The notes beneath the pieces were generated by a model. The model did not search any database, had not been told where the DNA came from, and was given only the letters and a program-made list of their open reading frames with translations. A DNA stretch of 49,930 nucleotides from positions 1 through 49,930 of the forward strand of contig CAZWUL010000003.1 of NCBI GenBank assembly GCA_964636625.1, given 5' to 3'. This document shows, in pieces, positions 18,071 to 26,080 of the stretch. This stretch comes from CAZWUL01 sp964636625. GTDB lineage: Bacteria > Atribacterota > Phoenicimicrobiia > Phoenicimicrobiales > Stramentimicrobiaceae. How positions within the stretch are numbered: position 1 is the first letter of the stretch; each line of letters opens with the position of its first letter. A program made the position numbers and the translations under genes.

Positions 18071-18826
18071 ATGCGTAAACCCTTAATTGCCGGAAATTGG
18101 AAAATGAATAAAACAATTACCGAAAGCATATCTTTAGTAAAAGAGCTTATTGATTTTGTTAAAGGATATCAGGATACTGAAATTGTTATATGCCCTCCAT
18201 ATACTTCATTATGGGTAACAAAGGAATTAGTTGGAGATACTAATGTTCATTTAGGAGCCCAGAATATGCATTATAAGGATGAAGGTGCTTATACAGGTGA
18301 AATCTCAGCTGGTATGTTACAAAATATTGGTTGTGACTATGTAATATTAGGGCATTCCGAAAGAAGAGAATATTTTCATGAAACTTCCCAGGAAGTTGCC
18401 TTAAAGGTTCGACAGGCACTTGCATTTGGAATTAAATCAATTATCTGTGTAGGAGAAAAATTAGAAGAAAGAGAATCCGGATCAGCCAGAGATGTGGTCA
18501 AAGAGGAGATTGAAGCGATATTTGAGGTGCTTAAACCCCAGGAAGCCACAGAAGTAGTTTTTGCTTATGAACCCATATGGGCAATAGGTACTGGTAAATC
18601 AGCAACTTCCGATGATGCCAATGATATGATTAAATATATCCGGAATTTATTAAAAGAGCAATACAGTGAAAATACCTCTGATAAAATAAGAATACTTTAC
18701 GGGGGCAGCGTTAAACCTGAGAATATAAAGGAATTAATGGCTGAATCTGATATTGATGGAGCACTGGTAGGTGGTGCAAGCTTAAAAGCGCTTACATTCT
18801 CGAGATTAATAAAGTTTAAGGAATAG
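18071..18826 (+). CDS. tpiA: Triosephosphate isomerase
   Basis: Interconverts DHAP and G3P. The ATG 18071 (251 aa) is chosen because GGAGGA is seven bases upstream and the protein then begins MRKPLIAGNWKMNK. An in-frame ATG at 18017, with its own AAGGAG, would add 18 mostly hydrophobic residues. Catalytic Lys is in NWKMN, His in ILGHSERR, and Glu in YEPIWAIGTGK. The phosphate loop ILYGGSVKPEN and GGASL are intact. It lies downstream of gapA and is probably in the same transcript. Confidence 0.96.
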   Translation: MRKPLIAGNWKMNKTITESISLVKELIDFVKGYQDTEIVICPPYTSLWVTKELVGDTNVHLGAQNMHYKDEGAYTGEISAGMLQNIGCDYVILGHSERREYFHETSQEVALKVRQALAFGIKSIICVGEKLEERESGSARDVVKEEIEAIFEVLKPQEATEVVFAYEPIWAIGTGKSATSDDANDMIKYIRNLLKEQYSENTSDKIRILYGGSVKPENIKELMAESDIDGALVGGASLKALTFSRLIKFKE

Positions 18827-18908
18827 CAAATATAGATAATATAAAAATTTTTTAAATAATAATTAAATTTCCTTGAATTAAAAGCATAAAAAATAAGCCT
18901 GTATTAAC

Positions 18909-18937
18909 TTGATTCAATTTTGTAAATATGTTATGAT
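18909..18937 (+). promoter_or_regulatory. Putative promoter for secG
   Basis: TTGATT (18909-18914), 17-bp spacer, TATGAT (18932-18937), in the 192-bp gap after tpiA. The remainder of the gap is AT-rich and otherwise featureless. Confidence 0.45.
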
Positions 18938-19018
18938 TCAAAAGCATGCAAATAAGCTAAAGAAAATGTTAATGGTATCAATAATAATGATATTATTAAA
19001 AAAAGGAGAGGAAAATTA

Positions 19019-19240
19019 ATGCCCACATGGTTAATGCTTATACAAATAGCCATAAGTATAGCACTTATTGGAGTTGTATTGTTTCAGTCAAGAAAAGCCA
19101 GTCAGGGTGGTGGGATTTTTGGCGGTGGAACCTTTGCTGATCATAGGGGTAGAAAGGGAAAAGAAGTCCTTCTGCTCAGGATAACTACTGCGATTGCAAT
19201 ATTATTTATGGTTTCTTCCATTATGATTAGTATTTTATAG
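19019..19240 (+). CDS. secG: Preprotein translocase subunit SecG
   Basis: Small accessory subunit of the SecYEG channel. At 73 aa it has two hydrophobic helices (about 3-21 and 52-71) separated by a Gly-rich loop. VVLFQSRKASQGGGIFGGG is close to the family signature (LLQ-x-KGGGL). The start ATG 19019 has AAAGGAGAGG upstream. gap-(pgk)-tpi-secG is a frequent order in Gram-positive bacteria and relatives, which supports the call. Confidence 0.9.
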   Translation: MPTWLMLIQIAISIALIGVVLFQSRKASQGGGIFGGGTFADHRGRKGKEVLLLRITTAIAILFMVSSIMISIL

Positions 19241-19274
19241 GAAACATACAGTGTAATAGGGACAAAAAATAGAG

Positions 19275-20312
19275 ATGAACCAATTTATTAAATCAACCAC
19301 TGAAATAAAGCAATACAAAGTCGACCCGAACAGGAAATTATTTTCTGCTAATCATGATGAAATAGAAAAGGGATTGACTACTGATATATATTTTATTAGA
19401 GCACTGGAAATTCTAAAATATTTAGAATTAGAAAAAACCAAGGTAACCGCAGAGATATTTGCCAGGAAAAAGGGAATTTTTGCCGGTGCTCAGGAAGTAT
19501 ATAATTTATTAAAAGAGAAAAATATTAAATTATGGTCTCTCCAAGAAGGAGATTCTTTTTCCCTGAAAGATACAGTAATGAGAATAGAAGGCCCTTATGA
19601 TGAATTTGGAGTTTTTGAAACAGTAATTTTGGGTATTTTGGCTAGCAGTTCGGCATGGGCTACTGCAGCCAGAGAGTGTTGTGATGTTGCAGGCGGAAAA
19701 AGAATTATTTGTTTTGGTTCAAGACATATTCATCCAGCTGTTGCCCCTGTCATGGAAAGAGCTGCTATTGTCGGTGGTGTTGATGGAGCAAGTTGTATAA
19801 TGGGAGCAAAATTAATGGGGCAAGAACCACAGGGCACAATTCCTCATACTGTTATTATTATTTCTGGAGATACCGTAAAAGCGGCAAAGGCATATAATAG
19901 CTCTACCCCCAAAGACGTTCCACGGGTGATACTGATTGATACTTTTAAGGATGAGGCAGAAGAATCATTAAGAGTTGCGAATGTACTTGGTAAAGACCTT
20001 TTAGGTGTCCGTCTCGATACACCAAGTGAAAGGGGAGGAGTTTCTCCTGATTTGGTAAGAGAGGTAAGAGCTCGCCTTGACCAGGCTGGTTTCTCTTATG
20101 TGAAAATATTTGTATCTGGCGGAGTGACTCCTGAAAGAATTCAAAAGCTTAGCCAGGAAGCAGTTGATGCATTTGGGGTAGGCAGTTATATCAGTAATGC
20201 ATCCCCAATTGACATGACTCTTGATATTAAAGAGGTAAAAGGAAAGCCAATTGCAAAAAGAGGAAGAATTCCTGGCAAGATTGAGAATAAAAAATTAGTT
20301 AAATTAATATAG
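19275..20312 (+). CDS. Nicotinate phosphoribosyltransferase
   Basis: Makes nicotinate mononucleotide from nicotinate and PRPP for NAD salvage. At 345 aa it belongs to the shorter PncB2-like group. GLTTDIYFIRALEIL near the N-terminus resembles the TDLYQL region. FGSRHIHPAVAPVMERAA, GTIPHTVIII, DTFKDEAEESLRVA, VRLDTPSERGG and IFVSGGVTPERI are the phosphoribosyltransferase core motifs. The SD before ATG 19275 is weak. Reading through from secG is plausible. The related quinolinate enzyme NadC is less likely, given the SRHIHP and HT motifs. Confidence 0.88.
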   Translation: MNQFIKSTTEIKQYKVDPNRKLFSANHDEIEKGLTTDIYFIRALEILKYLELEKTKVTAEIFARKKGIFAGAQEVYNLLKEKNIKLWSLQEGDSFSLKDTVMRIEGPYDEFGVFETVILGILASSSAWATAARECCDVAGGKRIICFGSRHIHPAVAPVMERAAIVGGVDGASCIMGAKLMGQEPQGTIPHTVIIISGDTVKAAKAYNSSTPKDVPRVILIDTFKDEAEESLRVANVLGKDLLGVRLDTPSERGGVSPDLVREVRARLDQAGFSYVKIFVSGGVTPERIQKLSQEAVDAFGVGSYISNASPIDMTLDIKEVKGKPIAKRGRIPGKIENKKLVKLI

Positions 20313-20435
20313 TATCATGTATCGAGTATATAGTATCGAGTGAAATTATTGGGTAATCAGGTAATTTAATAACCCTTCAATAGGTTTTATTTATCTCTTT
20401 TTTACTGAATACTAAATACTAACGACTAACTACTA
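20311..20435 (+). repeat. Dispersed intergenic repeat element, copy A
   Basis: The left part has two copies of a TATCGAGT motif (20311-20342, starting at the pncB-like stop). The right part (20404-20435) is an ACTAAATACTAACGACTAAC-type array. The shared core AAATACTAACGAC at 20414-20426 recurs at 45239 and 49090. It lies just before tRNA-Leu. No ORF is present. Confidence 0.65.
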
Positions 20436-20443
20436 TTTTAAAT

Positions 20444-20531
20444 GCCGGGATGGCGGAATAGGTAGACGCGCCAGCTTGAGGGGCTGGTGGGCAAATTGCT
20501 TGTGGGGGTTCAAATCCCCCTCCCGGCACCA
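20444..20531 (+). tRNA. tRNA-Leu (anticodon GAG)
   Basis: Class II tRNA of 88 nt. The acceptor GCCGGGA pairs with TCCCGGC. The anticodon stem CCAGC/GCTGG encloses TTGAGGG with anticodon GAG, reading CUC/CUU. A long variable arm follows (GGGCAAATTGCTTGT region), and the T arm GGGGG-TTCAAAT-CCCCC is perfect. Discriminator A and an encoded CCA are present. The following 108 bases, to hypA, hold a possible hairpin (TTTTAAGAGGA with TCCTCTTAAAA near 20558-20591). Confidence 0.96.
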
Positions 20532-20557
20532 AAAAAGATAAATATATTGAGATAAAG

Positions 20558-20591
20558 ATTTTAAGAGGATGTCTGGCTTCCTCTTAAAATC
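20558..20591 (+). terminator. Hairpin downstream of tRNA-Leu
   Basis: AGATTTTAAGAGGA and TCCTCTTAAAATCT form a near-perfect inverted repeat around GTCTGGCT, followed by AT-rich sequence. It is the likely terminator of the tRNA-Leu transcript and separates it from hypA. Confidence 0.65.
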
Positions 20592-20639
20592 TTAAATTAT
20601 TTTAATAGATTGTAAAAATAAAAATGTTAAAAAAATTCA

Positions 20640-20990
20640 ATGCATGAAAGATCATTAGCAAGAAATATGCTAAACTTAATATTAGAAAAAATAAAACCAT
20701 TTAATACGAAAAAAACAATAAAAACAATTAATATTGTTATTGGCGAATTTACTATGATTCAAGAGGATTTGCTCATTTCGGCCTTCTATGATTTATCAAA
20801 ATCAACAATTGCTGAAAATGCCAAGGTTGTAATCACCCATAAACCTTTAATTGGAAGTTGCTTAAATTGTAAAAAAGAATTTTTACTAAATAAAAAAGAA
20901 TTTATCTGTCCCCATTGCAAAAGTAATATAATACAAATTATTAGTGGTGATGAATTTTTTGTAAAAGATATAGAATTAAATAAAAATTAA
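20640..20990 (+). CDS. hypA: [NiFe] hydrogenase nickel-insertion protein HypA
   Basis: Delivers nickel to the hydrogenase large subunit together with HypB. At 116 aa, the mature start M-H-E carries the nickel-binding His2 and Glu3. The zinc site is two CxxC pairs, CLNC and CPHC (about residues 75-97). No good SD is visible before ATG 20640, yet the MHE start leaves little choice. It sits 103 bp upstream of the mbh operon, away from hypBFCD at 44300-48937. Confidence 0.92.
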   Translation: MHERSLARNMLNLILEKIKPFNTKKTIKTINIVIGEFTMIQEDLLISAFYDLSKSTIAENAKVVITHKPLIGSCLNCKKEFLLNKKEFICPHCKSNIIQIISGDEFFVKDIELNKN

Positions 20991-20999
20991 CTTAACTAT

Positions 21000-21038
21000 A
21001 TTACATAATGATTAAGAATTAATAAAAATTTATGTAAT
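21000..21038 (+). promoter_or_regulatory. Inverted repeat upstream of the mbh operon
   Basis: ATTACATAA (21000-21008) and TTATGTAAT (21030-21038) are perfect 9-bp arms around a 21-bp AT-rich loop, with TTTTTG shortly after. It could be an operator for mbh or a weak hypA terminator; sequence alone does not decide. Confidence 0.35.
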
Positions 21039-21093
21039 ACTTTTTGTTATTTAAAAAAGATTAGAAAAAATACCTAAGGTGAGGTGAAGTTAT

Positions 21094-21606
21094 ATGGTTG
21101 TAGCTTTTATTGTATCTTTTTTGTTAAGCTTTATTGCTTTTATGATTTTGACAGCCAGTTATGGGGAAATTGCTGGATTATGGACTTATGAAGGGGTTGT
21201 AATAGCTTTAATTCTTTCTATTGTTGCAGGTTTGATTTCTGACCGGGTATTAGCTAAAGGAAGACAGTACCGACTTCTAAACCCTGTAAGATGGGCAATT
21301 TTTATTATTTATTTTTTTGGTCCCTTTTTCTTTGCAATGGCAAAGGCAAATATTGATGTTGCCTATAGGGTTATCACCGGTAAAATAAACCCAGGAATTG
21401 TAAAAATATCCACTGGTTTAAAATCCGATGCCTCAGTTACTCTGTTAGCCAATTCAATTACTTTAACACCAGGTACTTTAACTGTAGACATTGATGAAAA
21501 AAATAATGATTTATATATACATTGGATAAATGTTACCAATTTAAAACCATCAATAAAGGAAATTTGCGGTAGTTTTCCTGTTTGGGCTAGGAGGATTGCA
21601 GAATGA
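21094..21606 (+). CDS. mbhA: Mrp-type antiporter subunit E / MbhA
   Basis: Membrane subunit of the Na+/H+ antiporter part of the hydrogenase. At 170 aa it has hydrophobic segments near 1-20, 26-45 and 62-85, and the MnhE signature NPGIVKISTGLKSDASVTLLANSITLTPGTL, split here as two motifs around residue 105. It is the first gene of 14, in the same order as Pyrococcus mbhA-N. The SD is AAGGTGAGGTG. Its stop overlaps mbhB by four bases. Confidence 0.9.
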   Translation: MVVAFIVSFLLSFIAFMILTASYGEIAGLWTYEGVVIALILSIVAGLISDRVLAKGRQYRLLNPVRWAIFIIYFFGPFFFAMAKANIDVAYRVITGKINPGIVKISTGLKSDASVTLLANSITLTPGTLTVDIDEKNNDLYIHWINVTNLKPSIKEICGSFPVWARRIAE

Positions 21607-21881
21607 ATGGAGCTTTTTTAATTTTCATGTTACCTGCTGTATTTATTTTAATATCTATTTTAATTGCTGTATTTAGATTTATATCTGGACCAACAATTCC
21701 TGACAGAGCTGTAGCTTTAGATACTGTCAATACATTAGTTGTTGCAGGAATGATATTACTCGGAGCAGCTTTTGAAGAATCTATTTATATAGATGTAGCT
21801 ATAATATATGCACTATTATCATATGTTACTACCTTATATATTGCAAAACATTTGACAGAAGATAAGGAGGTTGACGAATAG
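21603..21881 (+). CDS. mbhB: Mrp-type antiporter subunit F / MbhB
   Basis: Small membrane subunit (92 aa) with three helices. The family motif GPTIPDRAVALDTVN is near residues 30-44, followed by YIDVAIIYALLSYVTTLYIAKHL. It overlaps mbhA (ATGA) and its stop shares a base with the mbhC start. It forms part of the ion-translocating module and has no redox centres. Confidence 0.9.
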   Translation: MNGAFLIFMLPAVFILISILIAVFRFISGPTIPDRAVALDTVNTLVVAGMILLGAAFEESIYIDVAIIYALLSYVTTLYIAKHLTEDKEVDE

Positions 21882-22243
21882 TGACTATCTTAATTGTAAT
21901 TGTGGTTATTTTTCTTGTTATTGGAGTTGCTTTTAACACTTTAGGGTCAATTGGCCTGATAAGATTTCCAGACGTATATACCAGACTCCATGCTGCTACT
22001 AAATGCACTACTTTCGGTACTATTTTTATATCTTTAGCAGTAATTATTTTTGGTTTCTATTTTTGGAGAGTTAGTGGTGAAGCAAAATATTTAGTCTTGG
22101 TACTTCATACAATAATAGCATTAGCATGTTTAATAATTACCAATCCTACCGGCGCTCATGCTATTGCAAGAGCCGCATATCGAAGTGGAGTTAAACCAAA
22201 ACATGCGGTAGTTGATGATTTAAAGGAGGCAGAAATAGAATGA
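21881..22243 (+). CDS. mbhC: Mrp-type antiporter subunit G / MbhC
   Basis: Three-helix membrane protein of 120 aa. The MnhG signature GSIGLIRFPDVYTRLHAATKC is near residues 23-43, and TNPTGAHAIARAAY near the C-terminus. The start is GTG 21881, with AAGGAGGTTG upstream inside mbhB. It works with MbhA and MbhB in the antiporter module. Confidence 0.91.
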   Translation: MTILIVIVVIFLVIGVAFNTLGSIGLIRFPDVYTRLHAATKCTTFGTIFISLAVIIFGFYFWRVSGEAKYLVLVLHTIIALACLIITNPTGAHAIARAAYRSGVKPKHAVVDDLKEAEIE

Positions 22244-22482
22244 GTTCTTTAATTGGCTTCGCTCATATAGCAACATTAATTATGATTATTATTGGTTCAG
22301 TTTTAGCTGTTAGTCTAAAAAATATACTTCCTTCAGTGATTGCACTCTCTATATCAAGCCTTCTTCTCTCATTGGAATTTCTTTTTTTACAAGCTCCAGA
22401 CGTGGCAATGGCTGAAGCCGGAGTTGGAGCGGTCTTAACAATGGCTCTTTTTATCTTTGTAATTCGAGCTACAAAAAAATAG
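22240..22482 (+). CDS. mbhD: MrpA C-terminal-like subunit (DUF4040) / MbhD
   Basis: An 80-aa membrane protein equivalent to part of the C-terminus of MrpA. The motif LEFLFLQAPDVAMAEAGVG is near residues 45-63; its acidic residues lie in the membrane ion path in solved Mbh structures. The start overlaps mbhC (ATGA). In Mrp antiporters this sequence is fused into MrpA; in Mbh it is a separate gene, as here. Confidence 0.88.
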   Translation: MSSLIGFAHIATLIMIIIGSVLAVSLKNILPSVIALSISSLLLSLEFLFLQAPDVAMAEAGVGAVLTMALFIFVIRATKK

Positions 22483-22500
22483 GTAGGGAGTATATAGATT

Positions 22501-22767
22501 ATGAAAAAAACATTTTTTGCTGTAGCATTAATTTTATTATTTGCTTTTTTGATGACCATCGCTATACAAATGAGATTATTTGGCGAGCCGGTTGCTAGCC
22601 AGATGGATGACTATTTTATTGAAAATGTACAAGCTGAAACTGGTGTTAATAATGTTGTTACTGGAATATTGTTTGACTACAGAGGTTTTGATACACTCGG
22701 AGAAGCAACAGTGTTATTTACGGCAGTTGTGGGGGTAACCGTTGTATTTAAGGGGGCTCTTAAATGA
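22501..22767 (+). CDS. mbhE: MrpA C-terminal-like subunit / MbhE
   Basis: At 88 aa it has an N-terminal helix (about 4-22), a short loop with a VNNVVTGILFDYRGFDTLGE motif, and a second helix. The motif matches the MrpA/MbhE region preceding MrpB. The stop overlaps the next ATG. No strong SD is seen directly before the start. Confidence 0.86.
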   Translation: MKKTFFAVALILLFAFLMTIAIQMRLFGEPVASQMDDYFIENVQAETGVNNVVTGILFDYRGFDTLGEATVLFTAVVGVTVVFKGALK

Positions 22768-23243
22768 AACAAATGTCTCGAGTTGTTAGAACAATTTCAA
22801 GTTTAACGTTTGGCTATATTGTTATATTTGGGTTTTATGTAATTATATACGGCCATGTTACCCCAGGAGGTGGATTCCAGGGAGGAGTTGTGGTAGCATC
22901 TGCTTTCGCTCTGTTATTGGTAGTTTACGGGCATAATAAAACCGAAGAATTCTTAAACACAAATTTACTATCTTTCGCTGAAAGCACAGGTTTAATATTA
23001 TTTATCGCATTAGCCTTTATGGGATTAGGGGTAAGCTTTTTTTACAATTTCCTTACTAATAGTGGTGGATTATTTGGCCATACTCCAGTATCTGGAGTTA
23101 ACCCGGGTGATGTTTATACTGGTGGTCTAATACCTTTAATGGAATTAGCAGTGGGATTAGAAGTACTGTCTGCAATGGGTGTTATTATTTTGGTAATATC
23201 AGGTGGGGCGGCTAGCATTAAAAAGAAAAAGGAGAAATCATAA
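22764..23243 (+). CDS. mbhF: Mrp-type antiporter subunit B / MbhF
   Basis: MnhB-family membrane protein of 159 aa with four predicted helices. FGFYVIIYGHVTPGGGFQGG near residues 21-40 is the diagnostic MnhB motif. A second conserved block near the end reads PLMELAVGLEVLSAMGVI. It ends with a Lys-rich cytosolic tail. ATGA overlap with mbhE. Confidence 0.91.
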   Translation: MKQMSRVVRTISSLTFGYIVIFGFYVIIYGHVTPGGGFQGGVVVASAFALLLVVYGHNKTEEFLNTNLLSFAESTGLILFIALAFMGLGVSFFYNFLTNSGGLFGHTPVSGVNPGDVYTGGLIPLMELAVGLEVLSAMGVIILVISGGAASIKKKKEKS

Positions 23244-23244
23244 G

Positions 23245-23598
23245 ATGGTAGTAGTAAATAATTTTCCTTTTATTACAGTTGTTATATTAATAAGTTTAGG
23301 TATATATACTTTGATATTTAAAAAAAATCTTTTAAAAATTGCTATAGGCATTATATTGATGGGAAATGGTGTAAACTTATTTTTAGTATCTCTGGGATAT
23401 AGACATGAGTCAATAGCTCCAATATATACTAATGCTCCTGAAGAAACAAGCATGGTTATGCCAACAGCTCAAGCTCTTACTCTGACAAACATTGTAATTG
23501 GACTTGCGACTACGGCATTAATATTATCATTAGCAGTTGCAATTTATAAGCACTATGGAACATTGGATACCGATAAGGCCAGGAGGTTGCGCGGATGA
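23245..23598 (+). CDS. mbhG: Mrp-type antiporter subunit C / MbhG
   Basis: NuoK-like membrane subunit. I chose ATG 23245 (117 aa), one base after the mbhF stop, because AAAGGAGAAA lies just before it; the longer frame begins inside mbhF. IILMGNGVNLFLVSLGYR near residues 35-52 matches the MnhC/NuoK core. QALTLTNIVIGLATTALILSL is the third helix. It overlaps mbhH by four bases. Confidence 0.9.
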   Translation: MVVVNNFPFITVVILISLGIYTLIFKKNLLKIAIGIILMGNGVNLFLVSLGYRHESIAPIYTNAPEETSMVMPTAQALTLTNIVIGLATTALILSLAVAIYKHYGTLDTDKARRLRG

Positions 23599-25160
23599 AT
23601 TTATTAACCCATATACCTGTTTTGGTAATAGTAATTCCATTATTAGCAGCTTTTGCTTCACCGATTATCGGAAAGTTAAATAAAAAAAATCTAGGATTAT
23701 TTGTTTCTGTTATATTAGGAATTACTTTAATATTAACTCTAATTTTGGCAACAAATGTTCTGACTAAAGGCCCGGCAATTTATGTATTTGGCGGAGAAGA
23801 TATTTCTCTTACTCACCCATCGGGATTATTTGCACCAATTAGAATTATATTCCAAATTGATGCAATGAGTATTTTTATGGGATTAATTGCTTCATTAGTA
23901 TTCTTCTTAGCATCTGTTTACTCTTTATCTTACATGAAAAGCCATGAAGGTTTGGAAAAATATTATACATTGCTCCTTTTATTAGCAACAGGAATGTCTG
24001 GCATGGTATATACAGGGGATACTTTTAACTTCTTTGTTTTCTTAGAAATTGCATCAATCGCGTCAGTTGCTTTAATTTCCTTTAAAGGTACTGATTGTGG
24101 TGAGCCAGCAGAAGCTGGCTTGAAATATATTGTAGTAAGTGCAATTGCTGGAAGTATGGTTTTATTTTCTGTTGCTATATTTTATGGCCAGTATAATGTT
24201 TTGAATATGGCCACAATAGCTGAGGTTATGCAATTTACCCAATTAGATAAAATAGCATTAATTTTACTGGTTACAGTTTTAGCTATGAAGGCCGGGTCAG
24301 TGCCAATGCATATGTGGACTCCGGATTCTTATTCAGAGGCTCCCGCGGCTATCACAATGGTATTGGTTGCAGTTAGCCAGGCAAGTCTTTATGCTCTATT
24401 TAGATTTACCTTTACTTTATATAATATTAAAATGAATACTGTTGCTGTAGGTTGGATTATTATAATACTGGGTGTTTTGTCAATGTTTATCGGGGTCACC
24501 ATGGCTATAATTCAAAAAGATATTAAAAGATTAATGGCATACCATGCTGTATCGCAAACGGGTTATATGTTATTAGGAGTTGGAGTCGGACTTGCCGTTT
24601 TAGCAAATCCAATAGCGCTGGAAACTTTTGGAATAAAAGCGATGGAAGGCGGTATTTTTCATATCATGAACCATGCAATGTATAAGGGGTTGCTTTTTTT
24701 AACCGCTGGTGCTTTATTTTTCAGAACAGGAACTAGAGATTTAAATAAAATGGGCGGTTTAGGGAATAATATGATTTATACTGCTGTATTTTTTATCATT
24801 GGCGCTGCTGCCATTGCTGGTATACCACCATTTAATGGTTTTGCCTCGAAATTAATAATTTATGAGTCAGTCTATCAGTTTAATCCATTATTGGCGATAA
24901 TTGCTATGCTGGTTAGTATTTTAACTCTAGCATCTTTTGTAAAAGTATTCCACAGCGCATTTCTGGGACCAAAAATGGAGCAATTCAAAGATGTTAAGGA
25001 AGTACCGAAAAGCATGCTTTTTGCGATGGCAACATTAGCTTTTATTATTATTATATTTGGATTATTCCCGGATTTAGTTGTTAAAAATATAGTACATCCC
25101 GCAGTGATGGCTTTGATTAACCAGTCAAGTTATACTGAAGTTATATTGGGAGGAATGTGA
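23595..25160 (+). CDS. mbhH: Mrp-type antiporter subunit D / MbhH
   Basis: Large NuoL/M/N-family ion-translocating subunit, 521 aa with about 14 helices. Key membrane residues are visible: the Glu in FFVFLEIASIASVALIS (TM5), the Lys in AMKAGSVPMHMWTPDSYSEAP (TM7), and conserved HAVSQTGYMLLG and HIMNHAMYKGLLFL. The start GTG/ATG overlap with mbhG places it firmly in the operon. It is probably the proton- or sodium-pumping core powered by ferredoxin oxidation. Confidence 0.94.
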   Translation: MNLLTHIPVLVIVIPLLAAFASPIIGKLNKKNLGLFVSVILGITLILTLILATNVLTKGPAIYVFGGEDISLTHPSGLFAPIRIIFQIDAMSIFMGLIASLVFFLASVYSLSYMKSHEGLEKYYTLLLLLATGMSGMVYTGDTFNFFVFLEIASIASVALISFKGTDCGEPAEAGLKYIVVSAIAGSMVLFSVAIFYGQYNVLNMATIAEVMQFTQLDKIALILLVTVLAMKAGSVPMHMWTPDSYSEAPAAITMVLVAVSQASLYALFRFTFTLYNIKMNTVAVGWIIIILGVLSMFIGVTMAIIQKDIKRLMAYHAVSQTGYMLLGVGVGLAVLANPIALETFGIKAMEGGIFHIMNHAMYKGLLFLTAGALFFRTGTRDLNKMGGLGNNMIYTAVFFIIGAAAIAGIPPFNGFASKLIIYESVYQFNPLLAIIAMLVSILTLASFVKVFHSAFLGPKMEQFKDVKEVPKSMLFAMATLAFIIIIFGLFPDLVVKNIVHPAVMALINQSSYTEVILGGM

Positions 25161-25161
25161 T

Positions 25162-25503
25162 ATGAATATTGGTTTATTAGAAACTGGAAGCGGTAGCTGG
25201 AACGCAATTATATGGATAGTAATGGTTGTTGTAATTGGAATAGTAGTTCTTTGGGTGAGAAGTCAGGGGGAAGAAAAATATAAAAAGGATACAAATCAGA
25301 CAAAACCCTTTCTTTCCGGGAATCCTGAAGTAAGCAAAGAAGATTCTCATGTCAGTGCCAGCCATATTTATTGGGGATTCACAGAAGCATTAAAAAAATA
25401 TTATAAACCATTGGTGACTTTACATACAGGTGATTTAAATGATTATAGCGGCTGGATTGTATTAGTCATGGCTATTATCTTAATTATAGTAGGAGTAAGT
25501 TAA
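25162..25503 (+). CDS. mbhI: Hydrogenase membrane linker subunit MbhI
   Basis: At 113 aa it has one helix near residues 14-31 and one at the C-terminus (about 95-112), joined by a polar segment. Position, length and topology match Pyrococcus MbhI, which bridges the antiporter and hydrogenase modules. Sequence conservation is low, so the call rests mostly on synteny. Confidence 0.78.
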   Translation: MNIGLLETGSGSWNAIIWIVMVVVIGIVVLWVRSQGEEKYKKDTNQTKPFLSGNPEVSKEDSHVSASHIYWGFTEALKKYYKPLVTLHTGDLNDYSGWIVLVMAIILIIVGVS

Positions 25504-25504
25504 C

Positions 25505-25957
25505 ATGAAATTTAATAAAAATTTTGATCGTTCTTTATGGGTTTTTCATTTAAATACAGGTTCATGTAATGGATGTGATATAGAAATAGTAGCCTTACTA
25601 ACCCCCAGGTATGATGTAGAAAGATTTGGTATTAAATTAGTTGGAAGCCCAAAACATGCCGATGTATTACTTGTTACAGGTCCTGTTAATAGAAAAATGT
25701 TACCAAGATTAAAATTAATATATGAACAAACACCTGACCCAAAGGCAGTTATTGTGGTTGGCACCTGTGGTACCAGCGGTGGTGTATTTTATGATTCTTA
25801 TAATATTGTAGGGCCAGTAGATAAGCATATTCCAGTTGATGTATATGTCCCGGGTTGTCCCATCAGACCAGAAGCTATTATAAATGGTGTTTTAAAAGCC
25901 TGGCTCAAATTAGAAAGAGTAAGAAGCCAATCTCTAGAAAAAACTCAAAAAAAATAG
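25505..25957 (+). CDS. mbhJ: [NiFe] hydrogenase small subunit MbhJ (NuoB-like)
   Basis: Carries the proximal [4Fe-4S] cluster that passes electrons to the Ni-Fe site. At 150 aa, the ligands are Cys21 and Cys24 (GSCNGCD), Cys88 (VVGTCGTSGG) and Cys118 (VPGCPIRPE). This is the short group-4 form with no Tat signal and no medial or distal clusters. A 123-bp gap follows before mbhK, unusual in an otherwise gapless operon. Confidence 0.95.
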   Translation: MKFNKNFDRSLWVFHLNTGSCNGCDIEIVALLTPRYDVERFGIKLVGSPKHADVLLVTGPVNRKMLPRLKLIYEQTPDPKAVIVVGTCGTSGGVFYDSYNIVGPVDKHIPVDVYVPGCPIRPEAIINGVLKAWLKLERVRSQSLEKTQKK

Positions 25958-26080
25958 TACATAATAAAGAATAATAAATATTGTTAATACTCATTAATAT
26001 TTTACTAAATAAACTGAAAAATTAACTTATATTACAGTTTATATATAATTTATAACACAAAAGAAAAGGTTGGTGATGAT

